Source: Nocardioides astragali (GTDB lineage: Bacteria; Actinomycetota; Actinomycetes; Propionibacteriales; Nocardioidaceae). From it: a stretch of DNA of 64,000 nucleotides. The position numbers and the translations under genes are program-made. The notes below the pieces were generated by a model that saw only the letters and a program-made list of their open reading frames with translations, did no database searches and was not told where the DNA came from. Where the stretch lies: the NCBI RefSeq assembly GCF_024436375.1, contig NZ_JAFMZM010000005.1, positions 1 through 64,000 of the forward strand. The letters are read 5' to 3'. Shown here in pieces: positions 34,269 to 43,880 of the stretch; the first letter of the stretch is position 1; every line of letters starts with the position of its first letter.

Positions 34269-36230
34269 TCACCTCGGGACGTCGCGGAACCATGCCGCCC
34301 TGTCGAGGGGGTCGGGGCCGCGGCGGCGCCGTCGCGGCGGCTGCCCGCGTACGGGGGCATGGTGGTCCAGGCTGGTCACCAGCACGCCCTCGCCGCCGGT
34401 GAGGTCGGGCAACCTCGACGCGACGTCCGGCACGACCTCCGACGGCAGGTGCCCGACCAGGCGCGTGTAGCCACGGTCGGTCGAGGTCTCCAACAGGCTC
34501 GCGCCGAGCCGGCCCAGCAGCGCCGTGACCACCGGGTACGCAGGCGTGGGCAGGTCAAGCTCGAACCGGTCGACTGGGCGGCACACGCGGGTGCGTGCCT
34601 CGTGGAGCGCGGCGGCGAGGACCACTGGCGCGAGGTGGCGGAAGTCGGCAGCGACCGTCGACATGGACTTGTCGAACTTCTGGTGCGGCCGGCTCTGCCG
34701 CGGGTAGTAGGCCGAGGCCGTCATCGTGACCACGCAGTCGGTGACCTCCCAACCGTGCGGGCCCTGCCGCAGTCCGGCGCGCACCCCGTCCTCGGTCGCC
34801 GCGACGAAGGCCGGCGGCAGGTTGCCGCGCTCGACGCCGGGGGAGAACTCGACGCCGTGCCCCACCGGCGCCATCTCGACCCGCAGGGCGAGCCCGGCGA
34901 GGTAGGGGTTGCCGCCGGTTCCGATGCGGTCGCCCGACGCGCCTACCCCGAGCACCCGCTCAAGGCAGACCGTCGAGGTGTCGAGGAAGCGCACGGCGAC
35001 GCCGTACCGCTCCTCGAGCAGGGCGGCCAGCACCTCTTTCTGCACCTCGCCGTGCAGGCTCACGGCCGCCTCGCCGTCCACCTTGTCGAGCCGCAGGTCG
35101 ATGAGCGGGTCCTCGTCGGCGAGCTCGGCGAGGCCCGCGTAGAGCGCCGTACGGCGGGTCGGGTCGACCGGCTCGACGAGGGCCTGCAGCGAGGCAGGGG
35201 TGAACCGGTGCTCCCGGCGCGACGGCGGCCGGCCCACGGCGTCGCCGATCCGTGCCGACGGGCCGCGGACGACGGCGATCTGGCCCGCGCCTGCCACTCC
35301 CGGGCGAAGGCCGTCCGGCGTCGACACCGCCACCTCGGTCACCCGGGCCGGCTCCGCGGCGCCGAACGCCACCCGGTCGCGGACGCGCAGGTCGCCAGAC
35401 CACACCCGCACCCACGCCCGGCGTCCGCGCTCGTCGCGGTCGACGGCGAAGACTGTGGCCGCTTGCTCGTGTGGCGGCGGCGAGAGCCGGGGGAGCAGCG
35501 TGACCAAGGCGTCTCGAAGCAGCGGCAGCCCGGCTCCAGTGGTGGCCGAGCCGCACAGCACTGGTGTCAGCGCCCCGGTCCTCAGCCCTCGGCGCAGGGC
35601 CGCGAGGGCAGCTGCACCGCTGACCGGACGGTCCGAGGCCCAGTCGTCGAGCACCCGGTCGTCGCCCTCGGCGAGTGCCACCACCACGTCCTCGCGCGTC
35701 AACGGCACGGCGGTCACCCGGGCGTCCCGGGCGCCGGCGCCGTGCGCCTGCGCCAGGACAACGACGTTCGGCGTGAGGCGGCGGCGTACTTGCTCGAGGA
35801 CGCCCTCCATGTCGGCGCCGGAGCGGTCGACCTTGTTCACGAACATGACGGTCGGCACGCCAATCCGCTGGAGCGCCCGCCAGATCACCAACGTCTGCGG
35901 CTGGACGCCCTCCACCGAGGACAGCACGAGGACGGCCGCGTCGAGGACACCGAGCGAGCGCTCGACCTCGGCGATGAAGTCGGGGTGGCCGGGAGTGTCG
36001 AGGAGGTTGACGACCACGTCGTCGAGCGCGAACGAGGTCACGGCAGCCCGGATGGTGATGCCGCGACGACGCTCGAGGTCGAGCGAGTCGGTGCGGGTTG
36101 TCCCGGCATCGACGCTACCGGGCGCCTCGATGGCGCCTGCCTCGAACAGCAGGCGTTCGGTCAGGCTGGTCTTGCCGGCGTCAACATGGGCGACGATGCC
36201 GAGGTTGAGGGTGGGCGGGGGCGAGGTCAC
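34269..36230 (-). CDS. TetM/OtrA-like ribosomal-protection GTPase
   Basis: A 653-residue translational GTPase, the usual size for tetracycline ribosomal-protection proteins. G motifs: GIVAHVDAGKTS, RRRGITIRAA, DTPGHPDF and NKVDRSG. EF-G-like domains II to V follow, ending with GYTRLVGHLPSEVVPDVASRLPDLTGGEGV. The GTG at 36230 (VTSPPPTLNLG) gives the normal N-terminus; the longer ORF to 36419 has no supporting ribosome site. Actinobacterial chromosomal copies resemble OtrA; whether this one confers tetracycline resistance cannot be told from sequence. No mobile element is nearby. Confidence 0.85.
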   Translation of the reverse strand: MTSPPPTLNLGIVAHVDAGKTSLTERLLFEAGAIEAPGSVDAGTTRTDSLDLERRRGITIRAAVTSFALDDVVVNLLDTPGHPDFIAEVERSLGVLDAAVLVLSSVEGVQPQTLVIWRALQRIGVPTVMFVNKVDRSGADMEGVLEQVRRRLTPNVVVLAQAHGAGARDARVTAVPLTREDVVVALAEGDDRVLDDWASDRPVSGAAALAALRRGLRTGALTPVLCGSATTGAGLPLLRDALVTLLPRLSPPPHEQAATVFAVDRDERGRRAWVRVWSGDLRVRDRVAFGAAEPARVTEVAVSTPDGLRPGVAGAGQIAVVRGPSARIGDAVGRPPSRREHRFTPASLQALVEPVDPTRRTALYAGLAELADEDPLIDLRLDKVDGEAAVSLHGEVQKEVLAALLEERYGVAVRFLDTSTVCLERVLGVGASGDRIGTGGNPYLAGLALRVEMAPVGHGVEFSPGVERGNLPPAFVAATEDGVRAGLRQGPHGWEVTDCVVTMTASAYYPRQSRPHQKFDKSMSTVAADFRHLAPVVLAAALHEARTRVCRPVDRFELDLPTPAYPVVTALLGRLGASLLETSTDRGYTRLVGHLPSEVVPDVASRLPDLTGGEGVLVTSLDHHAPVRGQPPRRRRRGPDPLDRAAWFRDVPR

Positions 36231-36462
36231 AGGGCAGCTCCACGGCTGGACGGAAAGAGGTCCGGGGCGTGGTGGCTGCTCGCATGTCTGCTCCTGGGTC
36301 GTGGCCGCTCGGCCGGGCGTGGGAACGACGATCGCACGACAACCTCGTACCGCGCACTCGCTTTCCGTGGCAGCGCCCCGCCCTCCGACGTCAGCTTGCG
36401 GACATCGAACGGATCGCATGAGGGTGGTTTGACCACCGCTCGGACGATGGCGAGTGGCAGGG

Positions 36463-36813
36463 CTAGTCGGTCTGTGCCCATCCAGCGACCGGGAGCGACA
36501 GATAGACCCCGACGCTCAGTGGACCCATTGCATCGAGGATCGCATCGCGTAGTCGTTCGCACCGTTCGTGCCGGTCTTCAGCCCGGGTGGCGAACCACTT
36601 CGATCGCACCTCGATCAACAGATCAAGATCAGCACTGTCATAGGGGCTGCGTTGCTGGAAGCGGATCACCACGTCACCTGGACGCAGATCGCCGTCGAAG
36701 GGCTCCTCTGGACACTCGACCGCAAGTGACACGGCGTGAGGGAGCATCGCGGCAAGTGTCCGAAGCTCGTCCTGCGTTATCGGTGATTGGTAGGCGACGT
36801 CGACGATCGGCAC
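36463..36813 (-). CDS. hypothetical protein, possibly tautomerase-like
   Basis: A 116-residue protein starting (GTG) MPIVDVAYQSPITQDELRTLA. Pro directly after the initiator Met followed by a strand and helix recalls the 4-oxalocrotonate tautomerase superfamily, in which Pro1 is the catalytic base. The middle has DVVIRFQQRSPYDSADLDLLIEV and the end LSVGVYLSLPVAGW. The match is loose, so this remains a suggestion. It lies 31 nt downstream of the MMPL gene on the same strand and may be co-transcribed. Confidence 0.55.
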   Translation of the reverse strand: MPIVDVAYQSPITQDELRTLAAMLPHAVSLAVECPEEPFDGDLRPGDVVIRFQQRSPYDSADLDLLIEVRSKWFATRAEDRHERCERLRDAILDAMGPLSVGVYLSLPVAGWAQTD

Positions 36814-36844
36814 GAGCTCACGGTAGTCACCCGGCGACCTCGAC

Positions 36845-39010
36845 TCAGCGCGCTTCTGACTCCTGACGCTGCAGCGTCGAGTGATCAGGCGCCGTGGTGG
36901 TTACCTCCACCGGCTTCTCCACCGGCGCAGCGTCCAGCTCCGGCAGCAGCCGATCCAGCCACCCTGGCAGCCACCAGTTCGCGATGCCCAGCAGCTTCAT
37001 GGTGGCCGGGACGAGCACCAGGCGTACGACGGTCGCGTCGAGGAAGATCGCCGTGGCCAGTCCCACTCCCATCATCTTCACCACCGGGTCACTGCCCAGG
37101 ACGAAGCCCGAGAAGACCGCCACCATGATCAGCGCGGCTGCGGTGATGGTGCGCCCGGTGCCGGCGATCCCCGCGATGACCGCGCGGGTGTTGTCGCCGT
37201 GGCGGCGGTACTCCTCGCGCACCCGCGACAACAGGAACACCTCGTAGTCCATGGAGAGACCGAACAGGATCGCGAACATGAACAGCGGGATGAACGACAC
37301 GATCGGCACCGTTGACTCGACGCCGATCAGGCCGGCCGCCCAGCCCCACTGGAAGACCATGACGAGCACGCCGTAGGCCGCGCCGACGCTCAGCAGGTTC
37401 AGCACGACCGCCTTCAACGGCACCAGAACCGACCGGAACAGCACCATGAGCAGGAGGAACGACAACAGCAGCACGGCCACCACGAAGCGCAGCATCCGCT
37501 CCTGCACCCGGTCACCGAGGTCGGCGAAGGTGGCAGTCTGACCGCCGACGTGGGCGGTCGCCGCGGAGCCGTCCAGCACCGTCGGGAAGACCTCGCTGCG
37601 GAGCCTCGCGACAGTCTCCTGGGTGGCCTCGTCCTGGGGCGACGTGGTCGGCTGCGCCACCAGGGTCGCCACGCCTGCGGTGAGATCGATGGTCGGGTCG
37701 CCGACCGAGGTGATGCCCGGGTCGGCTGCGATCGCCGCGGCCAGCGGCGCCACGACGCTCAGCTGGTCCGATGTTCCGGCGCCCTGGGAGATGTCGACCG
37801 CGATCACCAGCGGCCCGTTGGCCCCGGGGCCGAAGCCGTCGGCGATCAGGTCGTACGCCCGGCGTTCGGTCCTCGACTCGGGCTTGGTCCCGTCGTCCGG
37901 GAATCCCAGGTTGAGCGCGAGAACCGGTGCGGCCAGGGCGATCATGAGGACCGCTCCGCCGGCGAGGTACGCCGTCGCGTTGCGGGTCACGTGAGCGCCC
38001 CACCGGTACCAGCCGGTGCTCGGCATGTGCGGCGTACGCCGGCGTCCGTTGATCCGGTGGCCCGCCAGCCCCAGAAGCGCCGGCAGCAAGGTGACCGAAG
38101 CGAGCACCATCACGAGCACCATCGCGGAGATGGCGACCCCACCACCGGTCACGAACGGGATTCCCGCGACGAGCAACCCGAGGATCGCCACGACGACCGT
38201 GCCCCCGGCGAAGATCACCGCCTGTCCCGCGGTTGCCAGGGCTCGGCCGGCCGCTTCGGCGACCGGCATCCCCAGCGCCAGGTGCTCGCGGTGCCGGGTG
38301 ACCAGGAAGAGCGCGTAGTCGATACCGACGCCGAGCCCCACCATCGCCGCGAGCTGCGGCGCCCACGCCGGGATGTCGATCAGGTACGTCACCAGCTTCA
38401 TCGAGGTGACGCCGATGACCAGACCGAACAGCGCCATCCCGATCGGCAACCCCATCGCGACGAAGGAGCCGAACGCGATCAGCAGGACGACCATCGCGAC
38501 GACGATCCCCGCGACCTCGCCGAGCCCGGTGGGTGCTTCTTCGAACGCGAAGAACAGGTCGCCTCCGGTCTCCAGCGTCAGCGACGACTCGTCACGCAGG
38601 TCGGCGACGGCGTCCTTGAGGTTGTCCAGGTCGGAGGCATCGAGGTGCTCGATCGCGGGGTATTGCACGCGCACGAGTGCGATGTCGCCGTCGGGCGAGA
38701 CGTTGCTGGTCGTCGTGAGCACGCGCGGGAGTGCCTCGAGAGCGGCCTCCACCGGCGCGAGCTGCGCCGCAGCGTCCTGTGCTTCGAGTACGACGTGGGC
38801 GGTGATGCCGCCCTCGTCAGCCTGGGCCTCGGCGAGCAGCTCCGCAGCTTGGTAGGAGTCGAGGCCGGGTGCCTCGAAGCTCTCCTCGAGATCGCGCCCG
38901 AAGGCGACGGAGGAAGTGATGACGACGAGCGCGAGAACGACCCAGGCGCCGATGGCCACCCAGGGCCGGGTGGCAGCAGACCGGCCGAGCCGGTAGAGGA
39001 GATTCGACAT
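36845..39010 (-). CDS. MMPL/RND-family exporter
   Basis: A 721-residue membrane transporter in two halves, each with one transmembrane helix, a large extracytoplasmic loop and a block of five helices. MVGLGVGIDYALFLVTRHREHL and FAILFGLSMDYEVFLLSRVREEYRRHG are the conserved helix 4 regions of MMPL proteins. The family exports lipids, siderophores or drugs using the proton gradient. The ATG at 39010 (MSNLLYRLGR) is chosen, as upstream in-frame sequence lies in the divergent kinase gene. It is divergent from a two-component system that probably controls it. Confidence 0.92.
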   Translation of the reverse strand: MSNLLYRLGRSAATRPWVAIGAWVVLALVVITSSVAFGRDLEESFEAPGLDSYQAAELLAEAQADEGGITAHVVLEAQDAAAQLAPVEAALEALPRVLTTTSNVSPDGDIALVRVQYPAIEHLDASDLDNLKDAVADLRDESSLTLETGGDLFFAFEEAPTGLGEVAGIVVAMVVLLIAFGSFVAMGLPIGMALFGLVIGVTSMKLVTYLIDIPAWAPQLAAMVGLGVGIDYALFLVTRHREHLALGMPVAEAAGRALATAGQAVIFAGGTVVVAILGLLVAGIPFVTGGGVAISAMVLVMVLASVTLLPALLGLAGHRINGRRRTPHMPSTGWYRWGAHVTRNATAYLAGGAVLMIALAAPVLALNLGFPDDGTKPESRTERRAYDLIADGFGPGANGPLVIAVDISQGAGTSDQLSVVAPLAAAIAADPGITSVGDPTIDLTAGVATLVAQPTTSPQDEATQETVARLRSEVFPTVLDGSAATAHVGGQTATFADLGDRVQERMLRFVVAVLLLSFLLLMVLFRSVLVPLKAVVLNLLSVGAAYGVLVMVFQWGWAAGLIGVESTVPIVSFIPLFMFAILFGLSMDYEVFLLSRVREEYRRHGDNTRAVIAGIAGTGRTITAAALIMVAVFSGFVLGSDPVVKMMGVGLATAIFLDATVVRLVLVPATMKLLGIANWWLPGWLDRLLPELDAAPVEKPVEVTTTAPDHSTLQRQESEAR

Positions 39011-39130
39011 GCCTTCACGGTGGCCCGGCGGCGGGCGACGTACATCGGGCCCAGGAGTGGGGGATTCCTCGGCCGAAGGGACGAGAAGCGGCTCGTGCTT
39101 GTGCCCAGTACGACGAGCGTCACCGCTCTC

Positions 39131-39136
39131 TAGGGT
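39131..39136 (+). promoter_or_regulatory. -10 element of the histidine kinase gene
   Basis: TAGGGT ends 6 nt before the GTG start at 39143, consistent with a leaderless transcript. No clear -35 box. Confidence 0.35.
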
Positions 39137-39142
39137 GGAGAC

Positions 39143-40273
39143 GTGTTCGCCGCCTTCATCCGCTCGGTCCTTGCCGAGCCCCGAGCCCCGGACCCGCCGG
39201 CGCGGGCGTGGTGGGACTGGGCTCTGGTCGGCGCCTTGCTGGTCACGGCAACGGGTGAGGCGATCCTCCGCCCCGACGTACCGATGCGGCCCTTGGCCAC
39301 CGTGGTCGCGCTCCTGGTGATCCCGGTCCTGCTCTGGCGGCGTACGCATCCACTCCTGGCGACCGCGGTCGGCTTCGGCGGCGCGATGGTGCTGCACATC
39401 CCGGCCTTCGTCGAGGACGTCGTTGACGTGGGTCTGTACTCCATGGCCGGCATCATGTTGCTGCCGTACGCCTTGTACCGCTGGGCATCCGGCCCTGAGG
39501 CGCTGGTCGGCACGGCGATCGTCGCCGTGCCGGCCGGCCTGGGTCTCGCGACCAGCCAGACCCTCGGCGACGTGATCGGTGGCACCACCGTGCTGGTCGC
39601 GGTGTTCGCCCTCGGGGCCGCGATGCGCTACCGCGCGGTCGCGCGCCAGCGCGAGGTGCAGCAGGTCCGGATGCTCGAGCGCGGTGAGCTCGCCCGCGAG
39701 CTGCACGACACCGTCGCCCACCACGTGTCGGCCATCGCGATCCAGGCCCAGGCGGGGCGAGCGGTGGCAGCCACCGACCCGGCTTCGGCGGTCGAGGCGC
39801 TGGCAGTGATCGAGGCGGAGGCGTCGCGGACCTTGTACGAGATGCGCACGATGGTCCGGGTGCTCCGCGACAGCGAGGCGGCCGACTACGCGCCGCAGCG
39901 GGGCATCAGCGACCTGGACGAGCTGACCCGGATGAGCCCCGTGGTGCAGGTGCACCGCGGCGGCGACCTCGCTGGCCTGCCGCAACCGGTGGAGGTTGCG
40001 GTCTACCGGATCTGTCAGGAGTCGGTCACCAACGCGATACGACATTCGCTGAACGCCACGGCGGTCACCGTGGGGGTCACCGGCGACGACGGCGTCGTAC
40101 GGTTGCGTGTGCACGACGACGGAGAAGCAGCCCGCCCCGCGACCACCGTGGGCTACGGCCTGCTCGGCATGGCAGAACGAGCCAAGCTGCTGGGCGGCGC
40201 CTGTCAGGCCGGGCCGGACCCGGCCGGCGGCTGGACCGTCGAGGCGACTCTCCCGCGGGAGGTGCCGCGATGA
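39143..40273 (+). CDS. sensor histidine kinase, NarL-partner type
   Basis: A 376-residue kinase. About five transmembrane helices occupy residues 25-165 with almost no extracytoplasmic domain, suggesting membrane-stress sensing. The HisKA_3 phosphorylation motif is ARELHDTVAHHVSAIAIQ; the ATPase domain has the N box QESVTNAIRHS and GYGLLGMAERAKLLGG. GTG start, probably leaderless. It overlaps the response-regulator gene by 4 nt. Divergence from the MMPL exporter suggests it senses the exporter's substrate. Confidence 0.92.
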   Translation: MFAAFIRSVLAEPRAPDPPARAWWDWALVGALLVTATGEAILRPDVPMRPLATVVALLVIPVLLWRRTHPLLATAVGFGGAMVLHIPAFVEDVVDVGLYSMAGIMLLPYALYRWASGPEALVGTAIVAVPAGLGLATSQTLGDVIGGTTVLVAVFALGAAMRYRAVARQREVQQVRMLERGELARELHDTVAHHVSAIAIQAQAGRAVAATDPASAVEALAVIEAEASRTLYEMRTMVRVLRDSEAADYAPQRGISDLDELTRMSPVVQVHRGGDLAGLPQPVEVAVYRICQESVTNAIRHSLNATAVTVGVTGDDGVVRLRVHDDGEAARPATTVGYGLLGMAERAKLLGGACQAGPDPAGGWTVEATLPREVPR

Positions 40274-40926
40274 CCATCCGGGTGGTGGTCGCCGACGACC
40301 AGCTCCTGGTCCGCACCGGGCTCACCATGATCCTCAACGCGCAGCCCGGGATCGAGGTCGTCGGCGAGGCAAAGGACGGTCACGAGGCGGTGGCCGTGGC
40401 ACGTGAGCTGCGTCCCGACGTCTGCCTCTTCGACATCCGGATGCCCGGCATCGACGGCGTCGAGGCCACCCGCCAGCTCGCTGGCCCAGGCGTCGAGGAC
40501 CCACTGGCCATCGTGATCATCACGACCTTCGACCTCGACGAGTACGTCCATGGCGCCCTCAAGGCCGGCGCCCGCGGCTTCCTCCTCAAGGGCGCCGGGC
40601 CCGAGCTGCTGGTCCAGGCGATCCACGCAGCCGCGAACGGCGAGGCGCTCATCTCACCCGACATCACCCGCCGCCTGCTCACCACGCTGGCTGGCCTGGA
40701 GCGCGCGACCCCGCCGACCCAGCCGATCGAACCGCTCACCGAACGCGAGGAAGAAGTGCTCCTCACCGTCGCCCGCGGCCGCACCAACGCCGAGATCGCC
40801 GACGAGCTGCACATCACCCTGAGCACCGTGAAGACCCATGTCGGCGCGTTGATGAACAAGCTCGGCGCCCGCAACCGCGTCGAGGTCGCGATGTGGGCGT
40901 ACGAGACCGGGCGCGTCAAGGGATAA
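40270..40926 (+). CDS. NarL/LuxR-family response regulator
   Basis: A 218-residue regulator. Receiver domain: VVADDQLLVRTG acidic pair, phosphoacceptor Asp in CLFDIRMPGIDG and Lys in GFLLKGAGPE. C-terminal LuxR helix-turn-helix: LTEREEEVLLTVARGRTNAEIADELHITLSTVKTHVGALMNKLGARNRVE. Partner of the upstream kinase; target probably the divergent MMPL gene. Confidence 0.94.
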   Translation: MTIRVVVADDQLLVRTGLTMILNAQPGIEVVGEAKDGHEAVAVARELRPDVCLFDIRMPGIDGVEATRQLAGPGVEDPLAIVIITTFDLDEYVHGALKAGARGFLLKGAGPELLVQAIHAAANGEALISPDITRRLLTTLAGLERATPPTQPIEPLTEREEEVLLTVARGRTNAEIADELHITLSTVKTHVGALMNKLGARNRVEVAMWAYETGRVKG

Positions 40927-41338
40927 GGCCCAACGAGGTGCCGCGCCTGAGCTCGTTCAATCGCTGAGTGCCGTGATGCGGTGGCGCCCCCCGCGGCCAC
41001 AGGGTCGTGGCAGCGAACACGCGGCCGTTCGTCGGGTGCACGGCGATGGCGGAGGAGGCCATGAACTTGCCCTTGTCCACGATGGGACGCGAGAGCCGTC
41101 GCCCGGCGAACGTGAACGAGTACACCCTTGCGATGTAGTCGGGCCAGTTCACGTCGTTCAGGATGTGCGCACGTCCGCGCCGAGGGTCGATGGCCACCTT
41201 CGGTAGTCCACGGTCGCGGCCACGGTCGGCGATCAGGACTCGCTCGGAACTCAAGAGCCGTCCCGAGCCGGCGTAGGAGCGGAGCGTGGCCCGGCGGCTG
41301 CCGGCTGACACGGCCAGCACGCGTCCCGAGGACGTCAC
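40916..41338 (-). CDS. hypothetical protein or truncated propeller-like remnant
   Basis: A 140-residue ORF from GTG 41338 that overlaps the response-regulator end by 11 nt. Units such as LPKVAIDPRRGRAHILNDV and SSAIAVHPTNGRVFAATTLW look like two blades of a beta-propeller. The reading frame stays open upstream across the LuxR-gene end without a convincing start or signal peptide. It may be the C-terminal remnant of a larger secreted protein. Confidence 0.35.
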   Translation of the reverse strand: MTSSGRVLAVSAGSRRATLRSYAGSGRLLSSERVLIADRGRDRGLPKVAIDPRRGRAHILNDVNWPDYIARVYSFTFAGRRLSRPIVDKGKFMASSAIAVHPTNGRVFAATTLWPRGAPPHHGTQRLNELRRGTSLGLIP

Positions 41339-41450
41339 CGCCAGCTCGCCGGAGGAGGTGGACTCTGGGTCTTGCCAGCCCGTCGCGAACCGCTGGTGAC
41401 CTGCAGTGTCGAAGGAGGGCAGCCGCGTGCTCGACCCAGCGGCCAGCGTG

Positions 41451-43805
41451 TCAGCGGGCCTGCTGCTCGGCCACCCAGCTGGCGACCTGGGCTCGGGAGG
41501 TCATGCCGAGCTTCGTGAGGATGTGGTCGACGTGAGTCTCGGCCGTGCGCAGGGAGATGACGAGCCGCGCGGCGATCTCTCGGTTGGCCAGGCCCTCGGC
41601 GAGCAGCCCGGCGATCTCCCGCTCCCGGGGAGTCAGCCCGCCCGGTGCCTCGGACCCCGGGCGTGGCGCCTGGGTGGCGGCCCCTGCCTGGGATTCAGGG
41701 GCGTCGCCGTCCTCGCCCAGGGCGAGGGCCACGGCTTGCTCGAAGGAGTACGACGCACCGTCCGCGAATGCCTCCTCGAACCGGGTGGACTCGAACTTGG
41801 CGGACCCGAGGGCGGCGCGCAGGGCGACTTCGGACCGCCTGTCGAACACGCTGTACGCGGTCGTCTCGTCGACCTTCGCCCCGCTCGTCCGCCAGACGGC
41901 CTGGGACGCGCCGAGCAGCCGGGCCGCCCGCTCGTCGGGGGACGCGAAGGCAGCACACCAGGAGAGCGCCTGTACGCCGAAGCTGATGCCGGTCAGGTCC
42001 TTCATCGGTTGGAACAGCCGGATCGACTTCCGCAGTGCATGCGTCGCGGCGTCGAAGTTCCCGGCCTGCCACTGTGCGATGCCGACGGCCCAGAGCGCGT
42101 ACGCCGTCGACGACTGAGCGCCGTGCTGCTCAGCCAGCGTCAACGCGCCCTGGCTGAACTCGTCGGCCCGGGGATCGTCGAGGAAGAACGTGCCAGCGGT
42201 GAGCAGGATCAACGTGTCGAACTCGCCCAGCGGGTCCCCGACCGTCCGGAACTCCCGGCGCGCCTGGTCCAGCAGCTCGATGGCGCCCGTCAGGTCGCCG
42301 CGGTAGAGCGCGGCCTGCCCCCGGCACTCCTTGATCCGTGCCCACAGCAGGTCGTCATCGAGCCTCGTGGCGATCTCCTCACACTCGGCGAGCAGCGTGG
42401 CGTTCCGCTCGAAGTCGGTGGCGAACATGGCCAGATAGCTCGCGGCCCACAGGCCGTAGGCGCGGCTGCGGGTCTGTTCAGTGGCCAGGTCGAGGGCGCG
42501 GGTCAGGTAGCGATACCCCTCCCTGAGGTAGCCCGCGAACCAGAAGTTCCACAGCGGCGCGGCGATGTCCAACGCCACGACCGCCTCGGTTCGGTGCGCG
42601 AGGCAGAAGTCCAGGGCTGCGCGGACGTTGCCCGACTCTCGGCGGAGCCGCATGAACCAGTCCGCTTGGTGCGGGCCGAAGCCCTCGGCTGCGAAACGCT
42701 GCGCCACCGACCGGTAGTGGTCACGGTGCCGAACGTGCAAAGCCTGCGCCGAGTCCTCGTCGAGTCGTTGGGCGCCGTACTGGCGGATGATCTCGAGCAT
42801 CTCGTACCTGGCGGTGCTGCGCTCGGTGGCCAGGTGGCGCACGATGATCGATTTGCCCACCAGGCTCGCAATCAGGTTCAGGACCTCGGAGCGAGAGATC
42901 CCCTCGCCGCTGCAGACGTCCTCGGCGGCCTCGAGGTCGAAACCGCCGGAGAAGACCGAGAGGCGTGCCCACATCAGCTGTTCCTCGGCCGAGCACAGGT
43001 CGTAGCTCCACCCCACGGTCGCGTCCATCGCCTGCTGTCGTGCGGGCGCGGCACGTCGCTCGCTCGTGAGCAACCGGAACCGGTCCTCGAGCCGGTCCAG
43101 GATCTGTGTGGGCGAGAGGATCCGCAGCCACACCGCGGCCAGCTCGATCGCCAGCGGGATCCCCTCGACCCGCCGGCACAGCTCGATCACCGCGTCCCGG
43201 TTGGTCTCGGTGATGGCGAAATCGGGTGCGACGGCTCCTGCCCGGTCCAGGAACAAGCGCACCGACTCATAGTGGGTGGCGTCGCCGGCCAACACCTCGG
43301 TGGCCGGTACGGACAGGGGAGGCACTTGGAGGATCTGCTCGCCCTCGATGCCGAGGACGTGACGGCTGGTCGCCAGGATCCTCAGGTCTGGGGCCGCAGC
43401 CAGCAGCTTGCTGGCGAGCACCGCGCACGCCTCGGTCAGGTGCTCGCAGTTGTCCAGCACCACCAGCAGCTGCTTCTGCTCCAGGTGGGCGGCCAGGTCC
43501 GCGGCGGGGTCGAGCGATACCTGCCGCAGCTCCAGGGTGTTGGCCACCGTGTGCGGCAGCAGGTCGGGGTCCCTCAGCGCGGCCAGCTCGACGAACCACA
43601 CCCCGTCGGGGAACGTACGCCGCACCTCCGCGGCGACCCGCATCGCCAATCGGGTCTTGCCCACGCCGCCCGGCCCGGTCAGGGTCAGCGTCCGGGTGCT
43701 CCCCAGCAGCCGCCTGGCATCCCGCAGCTCCCGGCGCCGGCCGACGAAGGTGGTCAGCTCGGCGGGCAGTGCTCCCCGACCAGCCGTCGTCGACCTCGTC
43801 CTCAT
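41451..43805 (-). CDS. large ATPase transcriptional regulator, LuxR C-terminal type
   Basis: A 784-residue regulator. After FVGRRRELRDARRLL comes a NB-ARC-type ATPase with Walker A LTGPGGVGKTRLA, Walker B LLVVLDNCEHL and GIPLAIELAAVWL. A TPR-like helical middle follows (residues about 360-680). The C-terminus is a LuxR helix-turn-helix: LTPREREIAGLLAEGLANREIAARLVISLRTAETHVDHILTKLGM. Such proteins are ATP-dependent activators whose helical domain takes an inducer. No obvious target adjoins it; the propeller-like remnant downstream is on the same strand. Confidence 0.9.
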   Translation of the reverse strand: MRTRSTTAGRGALPAELTTFVGRRRELRDARRLLGSTRTLTLTGPGGVGKTRLAMRVAAEVRRTFPDGVWFVELAALRDPDLLPHTVANTLELRQVSLDPAADLAAHLEQKQLLVVLDNCEHLTEACAVLASKLLAAAPDLRILATSRHVLGIEGEQILQVPPLSVPATEVLAGDATHYESVRLFLDRAGAVAPDFAITETNRDAVIELCRRVEGIPLAIELAAVWLRILSPTQILDRLEDRFRLLTSERRAAPARQQAMDATVGWSYDLCSAEEQLMWARLSVFSGGFDLEAAEDVCSGEGISRSEVLNLIASLVGKSIIVRHLATERSTARYEMLEIIRQYGAQRLDEDSAQALHVRHRDHYRSVAQRFAAEGFGPHQADWFMRLRRESGNVRAALDFCLAHRTEAVVALDIAAPLWNFWFAGYLREGYRYLTRALDLATEQTRSRAYGLWAASYLAMFATDFERNATLLAECEEIATRLDDDLLWARIKECRGQAALYRGDLTGAIELLDQARREFRTVGDPLGEFDTLILLTAGTFFLDDPRADEFSQGALTLAEQHGAQSSTAYALWAVGIAQWQAGNFDAATHALRKSIRLFQPMKDLTGISFGVQALSWCAAFASPDERAARLLGASQAVWRTSGAKVDETTAYSVFDRRSEVALRAALGSAKFESTRFEEAFADGASYSFEQAVALALGEDGDAPESQAGAATQAPRPGSEAPGGLTPREREIAGLLAEGLANREIAARLVISLRTAETHVDHILTKLGMTSRAQVASWVAEQQAR

Positions 43806-43880
43806 GCGCGGCTCCTGCCGTCCTGCCCGAGGCAGCCTCGAGGTCGATGCTACCGAGCCGCTGGCGCACCCACGTCCTTG

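Noticed and set aside
33850..34293. 147-residue minus-strand ORF in the intergenic region
   Set aside because: Arg-, Pro- and Ser-rich with no secondary-structure pattern, no ribosome site and no family feature.
34173..36866. 897-residue plus-strand ORF
   Set aside because: Antisense shadow of the TetM-like GTPase, whose G motifs are all in order on the minus strand.
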